Program-made: the position numbers and the translations under genes | Notes under the pieces: model-generated | Told to the model about the DNA's origin: nothing | Databases searched by the model: none | The model's input: the letters and a program-made list of their open reading frames with translations, nothing else | In this document: one piece after another, positions 16,938 through 24,956 of the stretch | Layout of the letters: each line of letters begins with the position of its first letter | Position numbering within the stretch: position 1 is the first letter of the stretch | Assembly: GCA_016190145.1 (NCBI GenBank) | Contig: JACPRD010000132.1 | Span: 1-48,154, forward strand | DNA length: 48,154 bases | Reading direction: 5' to 3' | Source of the DNA: Planctomycetota bacterium | GTDB lineage: Bacteria; Planctomycetota; MHYJ01; WSZJ01

Positions 16938-19559
16938 CTATGCCTTTTCGGTCTGCTCCATCGAGATCCCCTCGCGCTTCGACTGCCAGATCGCCCAGGC
17001 GAGGGCGGCGGCGGAAGCGGCGACGGCGATCACCCACATGGCATTGATGGGGGTGAGGTTGAACTTGTCGGGCAGGCCGAACCCGATGTCCCGGGCCTTG
17101 CCCTTCACCGCATCCACCACCTGCTTGTCGAAGACCATCATGAGGGGCACGGTGAGGATGCTCACCATGTTCATGACCTTGAGCAGCGGGTTCACGGCGG
17201 GGCCGGCGGTGTCCTTGAGCGGGTCCCCGACGGTGTCGCCGGTGACGGAGGCCTTGTGTTTCTCGGATCCCTTGCCGGTGTTGGCTTCGAGGTTGCGAGG
17301 CTCGTCCTCGACGGTCTTCTTGGCGTTGTCCCAGGCGCCGCCCGAATTGCACATGAACGACGCGAGGAGCTGGCCGACGACGATGGCGCCCGCGAGGAAG
17401 CCGGCGAGGGCGATGGGGCCGAGCAGGAAGCCGACCAGGACGGGAAGGAAGACGGCGAGGAACGCGGGGCCGATGAGTTCCTTCTGGGCGGAGGAGGTGC
17501 AGATGTTGACGACGCGGGCGTAATCCGGCTTTTTTGTACCGGCCCAGATCTCCTTGTCGCGGAACTGGATGCGGCACTCGTTCACGATCAGGTAGGCGGC
17601 CCGGCCGACCGCGCGGATCGTCATGGAGCTGAAGAGCATCGGGGCCGCGCCGCCGATCAGCATGCCGATCAGGAGCTTGGGGTTGGAGACGGACAGGAGG
17701 CCTGCGACCGCGTCGAACAGGGCGATCGGGATGGCCTCGGACTCGCCGCCGCCGCCGGAGCCGATGACGGTGATGTAGGAAGCGAAGAGCGACACTGCGG
17801 CGATGACGGCCGAGCCGATCGCGACGCCCTTCGTGACGGCCTTCGTCGTATTCCCGACCGCGTCCAGGTCCGCGAGGATCTGGCGCGCTTCCTTGTACTT
17901 CTCCTCGCCCATCGCCTTCCGGTCGTAGCCCATCTCGCCGATGCCATTGGCGTTGTCAGCGACGGGGCCGAATACGTCCATGGAAATCGTGTTGCCCGTC
18001 AGGGTCAGCATGCCGATCCCGCACATCGCGACGCCGTACGCCACGAAGATGGCGTTGGTGTTCGCGTAGACGAAGACCGAGGCGAAGATCGCGGCGCACA
18101 GCACGATCGAGGTCCAGACCGCGGACTCGTACCCGACCGCGAAGCCTTCGATGATGTTGGTCGCGTGGCCGGTGGTGCAGTTCTTCACCATCCCCTTCAC
18201 CGGAGAATACTCCGTCCCCGTGAAATACTCCGTCACGCGGTTAAGCGCGACGCACAGGATGACGCCGATGAGGCAGGTGTACGCGGGGCGCATGTCGAGG
18301 ACCCGGACGATCGATCCCGCGGCGTCCTTCTCCACGATCCCCCACGTGGCCCACCCGCCGAGGTCCTTGAGGATGGTCCAGGTGGAGGCGGTGACGTTGG
18401 TGGGTGTGAAGTGCAGGTAGAAGTAGCCGAGGACGATGAAGCCGAGGACGGACAGGGCGGAGCCGACGATGAATCCGAAGTTGATGGACTTCATGGCTTC
18501 CGCGACGTTTCCCTTGTCGCCGGCCTTGACGAGGTAGGTGGAGATGATGGAAGCGAAGACGCCGATGGCGCGGACGAGGATGGGGAACATGACGCCGACG
18601 TGGCCGAAGCAGGCCCAGCCGAGGATCATGGCCGCGACGATGGTGACTTCGTAGGACTCGAAGATATCGGCGGCCATTCCGGCGCAGTCGCCGACGTTGT
18701 CGCCGACGTTGTCTGCGATGGTCGCGGCGTTGCGGGGGTCGTCCTCGGGGAGGTCCTTTTCGACCTTGCCGACGTGATCGGCGCCGACGTCCGCGGCCTT
18801 CGTGTAGATGCCGCCGCCGACGCGCATGAACAGGGCGAGGAGGGTGCCGCCGAAGCCGAAGCCGAGGAGGGCCTCGTAGGCGTGTTCGCCGTAGGCCATG
18901 AAGATGATGGTGCCGCCGAGGAGGCCGAGGCCGTCCGTGAGCATTCCGGTGATGGTGCCGGTCCGGTACCCGAGCATGAGCGCCCGGCCGAACCCGTTCG
19001 GGGCGGCGGCGGCGACGCGCAGGTTGCCGATCGTGGCGAGGCGCATGCCGACGAACCCGACGAGGCCGGAGAAGATCGCGCCCATCAGGAACGCCAGGGC
19101 GCGGCCCCAGGCGAACGGGTCCTTCATCCCCAGGTGCGACGTCATGGCCTTCGTGGCGAACAGCACCACGACGAGAAGCCCGATCAGGATCGCCACCGTC
19201 GTCAGCTGGCGCTTGAGGTACGCATCCGCGCCCTCACGGATCGCCCGCGCGATCTCCTGCATGCGCTCGGTTCCCTTGTCCGCCCGCCGGATCTGGCCCA
19301 TCAACGCCCAGGCGTACATCAGGCCCGCGAGGGCGACGAGGAGCACGACGAACAGCAGGGTGCGCTCTGTGGAGGTGAAAGCCGGGTTGCTCATGAACCC
19401 GAACAGTTTGAAATCGGATCCACCGTGCGCCGCCGCGGCGGGAGCTGCTGAAGCGGGCGACGTCTGGGCGTCCGACCTGATGCCGATGCCCGCGGTGACG
19501 GTGATGAGAAGAATCAGACTCCAGAAGACGCGGGACTTGAGCAATGACCGACGGCGCAT
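16938..19559 (-). CDS. hppA: Membrane pyrophosphatase, K+-independent class (H+ pump)
   Basis: An 873-aa polytopic pyrophosphatase. DVGADHVGKVE, EDDPRNAATIADNVGDNVGD and the C-terminal NAKKTVEDE segment give the PPi/Mg site. GNTTKA (near 17845) carries the Lys that replaces the K+ requirement, so a proton pump independent of K+ is expected. A long N-terminal extension with a signal-like helix (VFWSLILLITVTAGIGIRS) and an Ala-rich linker precedes the core, making it longer than the usual 660-770 aa. ATG 19559 follows GAGGAGAGCCC. Paired with the K+-dependent enzyme it would let the cell drive either cation gradient from PPi. Confidence 0.93.
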   Translation of the reverse strand: MRRRSLLKSRVFWSLILLITVTAGIGIRSDAQTSPASAAPAAAAHGGSDFKLFGFMSNPAFTSTERTLLFVVLLVALAGLMYAWALMGQIRRADKGTERMQEIARAIREGADAYLKRQLTTVAILIGLLVVVLFATKAMTSHLGMKDPFAWGRALAFLMGAIFSGLVGFVGMRLATIGNLRVAAAAPNGFGRALMLGYRTGTITGMLTDGLGLLGGTIIFMAYGEHAYEALLGFGFGGTLLALFMRVGGGIYTKAADVGADHVGKVEKDLPEDDPRNAATIADNVGDNVGDCAGMAADIFESYEVTIVAAMILGWACFGHVGVMFPILVRAIGVFASIISTYLVKAGDKGNVAEAMKSINFGFIVGSALSVLGFIVLGYFYLHFTPTNVTASTWTILKDLGGWATWGIVEKDAAGSIVRVLDMRPAYTCLIGVILCVALNRVTEYFTGTEYSPVKGMVKNCTTGHATNIIEGFAVGYESAVWTSIVLCAAIFASVFVYANTNAIFVAYGVAMCGIGMLTLTGNTISMDVFGPVADNANGIGEMGYDRKAMGEEKYKEARQILADLDAVGNTTKAVTKGVAIGSAVIAAVSLFASYITVIGSGGGGESEAIPIALFDAVAGLLSVSNPKLLIGMLIGGAAPMLFSSMTIRAVGRAAYLIVNECRIQFRDKEIWAGTKKPDYARVVNICTSSAQKELIGPAFLAVFLPVLVGFLLGPIALAGFLAGAIVVGQLLASFMCNSGGAWDNAKKTVEDEPRNLEANTGKGSEKHKASVTGDTVGDPLKDTAGPAVNPLLKVMNMVSILTVPLMMVFDKQVVDAVKGKARDIGFGLPDKFNLTPINAMWVIAVAASAAALAWAIWQSKREGISMEQTEKA

Positions 19560-19683
19560 GGGCTCTCCTCTTTGGCTGTGAAAAATCGCCTCGTTCCGGC
19601 GCCCGGGGCGACTCATCCCCCGGCTTGGGACGCGGGATTGTAGGAGATGGCCGCCCCTTGTCCAGTGTTCGGCACACCCGGCA

Positions 19684-20352
19684 TCACCGCGCGCGCCGCT
19701 CCTCCGTCTTCCGTCGGGCCTCCTCCTCTCGCCACTTCCGGATCGCCGCGTGGTCGCCGCTCAGGAGGACTTCCGGAACGACCAGGCCCTGGAATTCGCG
19801 CGGCCGCGTGTACTGCGGGTATTCGAGCGTGTCTCCGGAGAAGGACTCCTCCTTCGGTGAGTCCGGGTCACCCAGCGCCCCGGGGATGAGCCGCGTGACC
19901 GCGTCCACGATCACGAGCGCCGCCGGCTCGCCCCCCGACAGCACGTAGCCGCCGATGCTGACCTCTTCCCATTTGAGGCCCCGCCGGATCCGCTCGTCGA
20001 ACCCCTCGTAGTGCCCGCAGAGGATCAGGATTCGCGTTTCGCCCGCCAGTTCCCGGGCCATCGCCTGGTCGAACGCCCGCCCGTCCGGGGCGGTGAGCAG
20101 CCTGCGTCCCGCAAATCCCTGCGATTCCAGCCACTCCACGGCGCGGAACACCGGCTCGGGCCGGATCAGCATCCCCGGTCCGCCCCCGAACGGCCGGTCG
20201 TCCACCTTGCGATGCGCGTCGGGCGACCAGTCGCGCAGGTTGTGCAGCCGCACGTCGATCAGCCCGCGCCGCCGCGCGAGTCCCAGGATGCTCGTGCCGA
20301 GCACGCCCGGAAACATCTCCGGAAACAGCGTCAGGATGTCGAATGTGATCAT
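19684..20352 (-). CDS. trmD: tRNA (guanine-N1)-methyltransferase TrmD
   Basis: A 222-aa SPOUT-class enzyme that makes m1G37 in tRNAs reading CNN codons, preventing +1 frameshifts. The start MITFDILTLFPEMF, the SAM-knot region LCGHYEGFDERI and SIGGYVLSGGEPAALV, and the catalytic Asp in DDRPFGGGPGM are all present. Length is slightly short of the usual 230-250 aa at the C-terminus. It is not beside rpsP, rimM or rplS as in many bacteria. It is divergent from ribE, with about 120 bp between the starts. Confidence 0.95.
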   Translation of the reverse strand: MITFDILTLFPEMFPGVLGTSILGLARRRGLIDVRLHNLRDWSPDAHRKVDDRPFGGGPGMLIRPEPVFRAVEWLESQGFAGRRLLTAPDGRAFDQAMARELAGETRILILCGHYEGFDERIRRGLKWEEVSIGGYVLSGGEPAALVIVDAVTRLIPGALGDPDSPKEESFSGDTLEYPQYTRPREFQGLVVPEVLLSGDHAAIRKWREEEARRKTEERRAR

Positions 20353-20472
20353 GTCCGCTGAGCGAAGTTATAACCGATTGTGAGTCGTGCGGCCGGGTTC
20401 GGCGTTCGGAGTCCGGCGTTCGGCGATGGGCGCGCTTTGACGGGGGGTGGAAGCGCGCATACCATGTGGCGA

Positions 20473-21075
20473 ATGTTCACGGGGATCATCGAGCACGTCG
20501 GAGACGTCGAGCGGGCAGACTTCAAGGGTGGCCGGCTCCGGCTGGTCGTGCGGATGCCGAAAGGAGCGTGGAAGGGGGTCAAGGTCGGCGAGAGCATCGC
20601 CGTCGACGGCGTCTGCCTGACGGTCGCCGCGACCTCCCGGGGGCGCGCGGCGTTCGACGCGGTCGGGGAGACCTGCCGACTCACGACGCTCGGCCGCATC
20701 CGCCGCGGCGGTCGCGTCAACCTCGAACGCGCCATGCGGGCCGGCGACAAGTTCGGCGGACATTTCGTCACCGGCCACGTGGACGGCGTCGGGCGCATCG
20801 CGAAGATCGTGCAGGCCGGCGGCGACCTCCTCTTCCATGTGGATGTCCCCCGCAAGCTGATGCCGGAACTCGCCCGCAAGGGCTCTGTCGCCGTGGACGG
20901 GATCAGCCTCACGGTCGTGGCGGTGACGGGGAAGGGGTTCACGGTGACGATCATCCCGCACACGCTGGCGGCCACGACGCTCGGCGGCCGGAAGGCGGGC
21001 GATCCGGTCAACCTCGAGACCGACGTCCTGGCGAAGTACGTGCGGCGCGCCGCCGAGAGCCTCCGGCGCCGGTGA
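20473..21075 (+). CDS. ribE: Riboflavin synthase, alpha chain
   Basis: A 200-aa protein with two tandem lumazine-binding barrels: MFTGIIEHVG opens repeat 1, SIAVDGVCLTV closes it, and GHFVTGHVDGVG with SVAVDGISLTVV mark repeat 2. It dismutates two 6,7-dimethyl-8-ribityllumazine molecules to riboflavin. The start was placed at ATG 20473 because MFTGIIE is the family N-terminus; the longer frame adds 31 non-homologous residues. TACCAT seven bases before the ATG and no Shine-Dalgarno sequence suggest a leaderless mRNA. Its stop overlaps the next start (GTGA). No other rib genes are in view. Confidence 0.95.
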   Translation: MFTGIIEHVGDVERADFKGGRLRLVVRMPKGAWKGVKVGESIAVDGVCLTVAATSRGRAAFDAVGETCRLTTLGRIRRGGRVNLERAMRAGDKFGGHFVTGHVDGVGRIAKIVQAGGDLLFHVDVPRKLMPELARKGSVAVDGISLTVVAVTGKGFTVTIIPHTLAATTLGGRKAGDPVNLETDVLAKYVRRAAESLRRR

Positions 21076-22544
21076 CCTCCCCCGCCGCTCCGTTCACAGC
21101 GCGGACCGAGGCCCTGCGCATCCTCGTCGAGTCGGAGCTCCGCCACGACTTCGCGACCGACCTGCTCGACCGGGCGCTCGACGATCCCCGGCTTTCCGCG
21201 CCCGACCGCTCGCTCGCGACCGCCATCGTCTACGGCACCGTCCGCCACCGCGGCACGCTCGACCGCGTCGTCGGCGCGTTCTCGAACATCGGGATGGAGC
21301 GCATGGACGTCGAAATGCGCTGGATCCTCCGCACCGCCGCCTGCCAGATGCTCTTCATGGATAAAATCCCCGCCTACGCCATCCTCGACGAGGCCGCCGA
21401 ACTCGCCAAGCGCCACGGCCACCACCGCGCCGCCGCGTTCTCGACCGGCGTCCTGCGGGCGCTCCAGCGGTCCCTCAAGAAGATCGAACCCGACCACGTG
21501 CCCGTCGACGCCGCGCCCGCGCCCGAGGAAGAAGACCGCTGGGGCCGCTCCCTCGCCGACGCCCTCGAGCGCCGCTGGCCCGGCGTCGACCTCCGCCGCA
21601 TGCTCCCCGTCCCCGGCGGCCGCCGCGCCCTCTTCGACCGCGACCTCTGGCCCGAGCCCGCGCACGACCCCGTCGCGTGGCTGTCGTGGGCGCTGTCGCA
21701 TCCGGGGTGGCTCGTGAAGAGGTGGCTCGCGCGGTTCGGTGCGGCGGCGACGCTGGGGATTCTGGAAGCGGGGAACCGGCACCCGGAGATCGCGATCCGG
21801 GAGAATCCGGGGAAGTGCACGCGGGCGCAGCTCGTCGAGCGGCTGCGAAAAGAAAACATCGAGATCGACGAGGCGAAGCTCCACATCTCGAACACCGGCC
21901 CGCTCGCGAAGCTCGCCTCGTTCCAGGACGGCTGGTTCACCGTGCAGGACGATGCCGCGCAGCGCGTCGCGCCTCTCGTGGCGGCGAAACCGGGAGAACT
22001 CGTCGCCGACCTCTGCGCGGCCCCCGGCGGCAAGTCCGGCCAGCTCGCGGAGTCCGGCGCCCGGGTCGTCGCTTCCGACGCGGACTACCGCAAGGTCCGC
22101 GAGATGCGCGCGACCTTCGAGCGTCTCGGGGTGCGCGTCGACCTCGCCGCCGCCGACGCCCGCAGGCCGCCGTTCAAGACCGCCTTCGACGCCGCCCTCG
22201 TCGACGTCCCCTGCTCCAACACCGGCGTCCTCTCCCGCCGCGTCGAGGCCCGCTGGCGCCTGAAGGAAAAGGAGATCGAGATCCTCCACCGGATCCAACG
22301 CGCCATCCTCGCCGCCGCCGTCGAGATCGTGAAACCCGGCGGCCGCGTCGTCTACAGCACGTGCAGCCTCGAGGAAGAAGAAAACGGCGGGCTCGTCCGC
22401 GAGGCGATCCGCGAGGGGAATGGGCTGTCGCTGGAGGAGGAGCTGCTCATTCTTCCAGGGGCGAAGTGGACGTGCGGGGGGTATGCGGCCCGGATACGGA
22501 GGATGAGACGGGGTCCCGGGGTTGACGGGAAAGGGCAATTTTGA
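21072..22544 (+). CDS. rsmB: 16S rRNA (cytosine-C5)-methyltransferase RsmB
   Basis: A 490-aa protein. Residues 1-135 are a NusB-like RNA-binding domain (ALRILVESELRHDFA, DRSLATAIVYGTVRHRG). Residues about 230-490 are a Rossmann methyltransferase with the SAM loop DLCAAPGGKSGQLAE, the DVPCSNTGVLSRR motif with Cys near 381 and the nucleophile motif STCSLEEEEN near 428. RsmB makes m5C967 of 16S rRNA. GTG 21072 overlaps the ribE stop, so the pair is coupled. The last codons (GKGQF and stop) are encoded inside the AT-rich palindrome that begins at 22536, so the C-terminus has been shaped by that repeat. Confidence 0.92.
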   Translation: MTSPAAPFTARTEALRILVESELRHDFATDLLDRALDDPRLSAPDRSLATAIVYGTVRHRGTLDRVVGAFSNIGMERMDVEMRWILRTAACQMLFMDKIPAYAILDEAAELAKRHGHHRAAAFSTGVLRALQRSLKKIEPDHVPVDAAPAPEEEDRWGRSLADALERRWPGVDLRRMLPVPGGRRALFDRDLWPEPAHDPVAWLSWALSHPGWLVKRWLARFGAAATLGILEAGNRHPEIAIRENPGKCTRAQLVERLRKENIEIDEAKLHISNTGPLAKLASFQDGWFTVQDDAAQRVAPLVAAKPGELVADLCAAPGGKSGQLAESGARVVASDADYRKVREMRATFERLGVRVDLAAADARRPPFKTAFDAALVDVPCSNTGVLSRRVEARWRLKEKEIEILHRIQRAILAAAVEIVKPGGRVVYSTCSLEEEENGGLVREAIREGNGLSLEEELLILPGAKWTCGGYAARIRRMRRGPGVDGKGQF

Positions 22545-22640
22545 ATTTTGAATTGTGAATTTTGAATTGGGGACTTCGATTCAGGGACTGCCCCATTCGA
22601 AGTCTCAAATTCAAAATTCAAAATTCATAATTCAAAATTG
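22536..22640. repeat. AT-rich heptad palindrome (TGAATTT family)
   Basis: This is a 105-bp element in a roughly 70% GC region. Two 44-bp arms (22536-22579, 22597-22640) are inverted copies with four mismatches. Each is built from three or four heptanucleotide units of the form TGAATTT and ends at GACTTCGA. The 17-bp centre contains GGGACTGCCCC. The left arm carries the rsmB stop codon. A half copy of one arm occurs at 31031-31073. Confidence 0.9.
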
Positions 22641-22705
22641 TCCTTCGCCCTTCCATCCCCCTCCCCGCGTAGAATACTTCCTTCCCATTCCCTCCGAGGA
22701 CCGCG

Positions 22706-24754
22706 ATGCGCCAACTCATCCTCCTCCCTGTCCTGCTCACCCTCGCCGCCGGAACGCAAGCCGACACCGTCCTCCCTCGCGCCGGCCAGGCCGTCGAGGG
22801 AAAAGTCACCCAGGACGACGACCAGCTCGTCGTGGTCAACCCCTTCAATTCGGGTTTCAAGGAAGTCGTGTGGGGGATCGAGAAGTTCGAGAAGCGGATG
22901 GTGGCGCGGGTGGACCTGGCGCCGGAGAACCCGTTTCAGGCGTTCTGGAAGAAGATGGGGGCGCTGAAGGCGGCGGACGCAGCGGGGGCGGCGGAGCTGG
23001 CGAAGTGGGCGAAGGAGAAGAAGCTGGAGCCGGAAGCGAAGGAGGCGGCGGCGTGGGCGCTGGCGGCGGATCCGGCGAACGCGGACGCGCGGGCGATTCT
23101 GGGGGCTGAGGCGGACAAGCTGTTGAAGTCGAGCGCGCGGCACAACAAGGAGCTGGCGGCGCGGGTGGCGGACTATGTGGCGCTGGAGACGGGGGAGCGG
23201 AAGGCGGCGTACGAGCTGATGAAGAAGGATTTCGGGGTGAAGGAGCCGCAGGTGTATTTCGACCGGGTGGGGCGGTCGATGGGGCAGCCGAAGGGATTCC
23301 GGAAGGAAGTGAAGCTGACGATCAACTCCGAGAAGGTGACGGGGGTGTACTGCATTTACGTGCCGGAGGATTACGACCCGCTGCGGCCGTGGCCGCTGGT
23401 GATCGGGCTGCACGGAGGCGGGCCGGCGGGGAAGGACGGCAAGGGCGTCGTAGGAAATGGGCCCGATTTTTTCCCGTTCCTGGACGAGAACTCGAGGGAG
23501 CGCGGGTACATCGCGGCGTGCCCGTCGGCGATCGCGGCGCCGTGGTCGTCGCCTGAAAACGACGGGCTGTTCACGGGGCTGATCCAGGAGCTGGGGATCT
23601 TGTACAACGTGGATCTGACGCGCGTGTACCTGATCGGGCACTCGATGGGCGGCTACGGGACGTGGCATTTCGGGCCGAAGTACTGCGAGAAGTTCGCGTG
23701 CATCGCGCCGGCGTCGGGGGGCGGGCACAACGGCGAGGGGAAGCTGGCGGACAACGGGACGGGCGTGTACGTGTACCACAGCGACGACGACCCGCGGTGC
23801 GGGGTGGATCCGGACCGGGAGGCGGCGAAGCTGCTGAAGAAATCGCGGTGCGACTTCATTTACACGGAGCTGCCCTCGAAGCAGCACTCGTGGCCGCGCG
23901 AGGTCGTGACGGACACGTTCGACTTCTTTGACCGGCGCAGGCTGATGGCGAAGGCGGGCAAGTCGGTCGCGCCGCCGCGCGCGCCGCGGCCGTCGTTCCT
24001 CGAGAAGTTGACGGCGGAGGAGCTGAAGTACTTTCCGATCTCGTCGACCGGCGGCGGCGGGAAGAACGAGATCAAGCAGTGGCTGGGCGAGGTACAGCGC
24101 GGAGGCGGGAACGCGGAGAAGGCCGCCCGGAAGATCGCCGAATCCGCCGACAAGTCCGCGACGCCGACGCTCGCGGCGTGGCTGCTGGACAAGAAGACCG
24201 GGTCGGACGTGAAGGTTGTCTGCGCCTGGACGATCGGGGAACTGCTCGACGCCAAGGGCATCACGTCGCTCGCCGCGGCGCTCTCGGACGAGTCGCTCAA
24301 GGTGCGGCGCAGCGCGGCCGAGGCGCTCGGGAAGATCGGCGACCCGAAAGGCGGCGCGCCGCTCGCGGCCGCCGTCGAGGCGCTCGCGAAGGTGTTCGAC
24401 TCCAAGATGCAGGGCAACGCGATGGACCTGACCGACTGGGAGAACCTGCAGGACCTGAACGCCGTCTACGTCCAGTCCCTCTCCCTGATCGGCGACCCGA
24501 AGACCGCCCAACCCGTCGTCACCGTGTCGATCCGCAAGATCCTCTGCTCGAAGATCAACGTCGACTTCGACCGGCAGGTCCAGGACAACCCCGAGATTGC
24601 CCGCCGGAAAGCCGGAAAGATCATTCTCGAGGCGCTTCCCGGATTCAAGGAGCCGAAGCTGAAGGACGAGCTGAAAGGGATCCGCGAGACGTTCGCGGGG
24701 GCGTCGGACGTGCTCGAAGCGGCGGACGCGGCGGAGGCGAAGATCGGCGGGTAG
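22706..24754 (+). CDS. Secreted alpha/beta hydrolase (PHB-depolymerase/esterase-like) with HEAT-like tail
   Basis: A 682-aa protein with a signal peptide (residues 1-19, cut near TQA-DT). An Ala/Lys-rich helical region (80-180) follows, then an alpha/beta hydrolase domain with oxyanion motif LHGGG (235-239) and nucleophile Ser313 in LIGHSMGGYGTW. SDDDPR and KQHSWP are candidate Asp and His of the triad. The C-terminal third (LAAALSDESLKVRRSAAEALGKIGD) looks like HEAT/PBS-lyase repeats. The layout matches esterase/depolymerase-like proteins common in Planctomycetota (family knowledge), but the substrate is unknown. GAGGA lies 8 bases before ATG, and TAGAAT at 22670-22675 is a likely -10. Confidence 0.82.
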   Translation: MRQLILLPVLLTLAAGTQADTVLPRAGQAVEGKVTQDDDQLVVVNPFNSGFKEVVWGIEKFEKRMVARVDLAPENPFQAFWKKMGALKAADAAGAAELAKWAKEKKLEPEAKEAAAWALAADPANADARAILGAEADKLLKSSARHNKELAARVADYVALETGERKAAYELMKKDFGVKEPQVYFDRVGRSMGQPKGFRKEVKLTINSEKVTGVYCIYVPEDYDPLRPWPLVIGLHGGGPAGKDGKGVVGNGPDFFPFLDENSRERGYIAACPSAIAAPWSSPENDGLFTGLIQELGILYNVDLTRVYLIGHSMGGYGTWHFGPKYCEKFACIAPASGGGHNGEGKLADNGTGVYVYHSDDDPRCGVDPDREAAKLLKKSRCDFIYTELPSKQHSWPREVVTDTFDFFDRRRLMAKAGKSVAPPRAPRPSFLEKLTAEELKYFPISSTGGGGKNEIKQWLGEVQRGGGNAEKAARKIAESADKSATPTLAAWLLDKKTGSDVKVVCAWTIGELLDAKGITSLAAALSDESLKVRRSAAEALGKIGDPKGGAPLAAAVEALAKVFDSKMQGNAMDLTDWENLQDLNAVYVQSLSLIGDPKTAQPVVTVSIRKILCSKINVDFDRQVQDNPEIARRKAGKIILEALPGFKEPKLKDELKGIRETFAGASDVLEAADAAEAKIGG

Positions 24755-24956
24755 GCGTCGAGCGTTGAGGGTTGAGGGTCGAGAAAGGCGCAGATCGCGG
24801 GTATCCTCTGAGCCCGGCTGACAGGTCGCGCGCGCCTCCCGAGTCTGGCGACGCGGCGGACTGTCCCCATGAAAGGAACTGCGACCTGTTCACCGGCTTC
24901 CATCGAACATGACCGATCTGCGCCCTTCTCGACCCTCAACCCTCGACGCTCAACGC
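24755..24956. repeat. Inverted-repeat element with 43-bp arms (GTTGAGG family)
   Basis: The arms at 24755-24797 and 24914-24956 are inverted copies with three mismatches and contain heptad-like units GTTGAGG/GTCGAGG. A nested inverted pair, ACAGGTCGC and GCGACCTGT, and a GGACTGTCCCC segment lie inside. The element starts right after the hydrolase stop codon. Its right arm contains codons 3-16 of the next gene. This looks like a non-autonomous, MITE- or REP-type unit. Confidence 0.85.

Noticed and set aside
14404-17523. A 1039-aa open frame on the plus strand across the pyrophosphatase genes
   Set aside because: It is antisense to two well-conserved genes, is built almost only of Gly, Asp, Glu and Arg, and arises from high GC at codon position 3 of the opposite strand.
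24860-24909. Gene start at ATG 24869 (upstream frame of about 1500 codons over the GT-C gene)
   Set aside because: That frame is Arg/Pro-rich and only a shadow; the hydrophobic, family-like frame starts at 24909.
22536-24956. CRISPR array
   Set aside because: The repeats are inverted, without unique spacers of regular length, and no cas genes are present.
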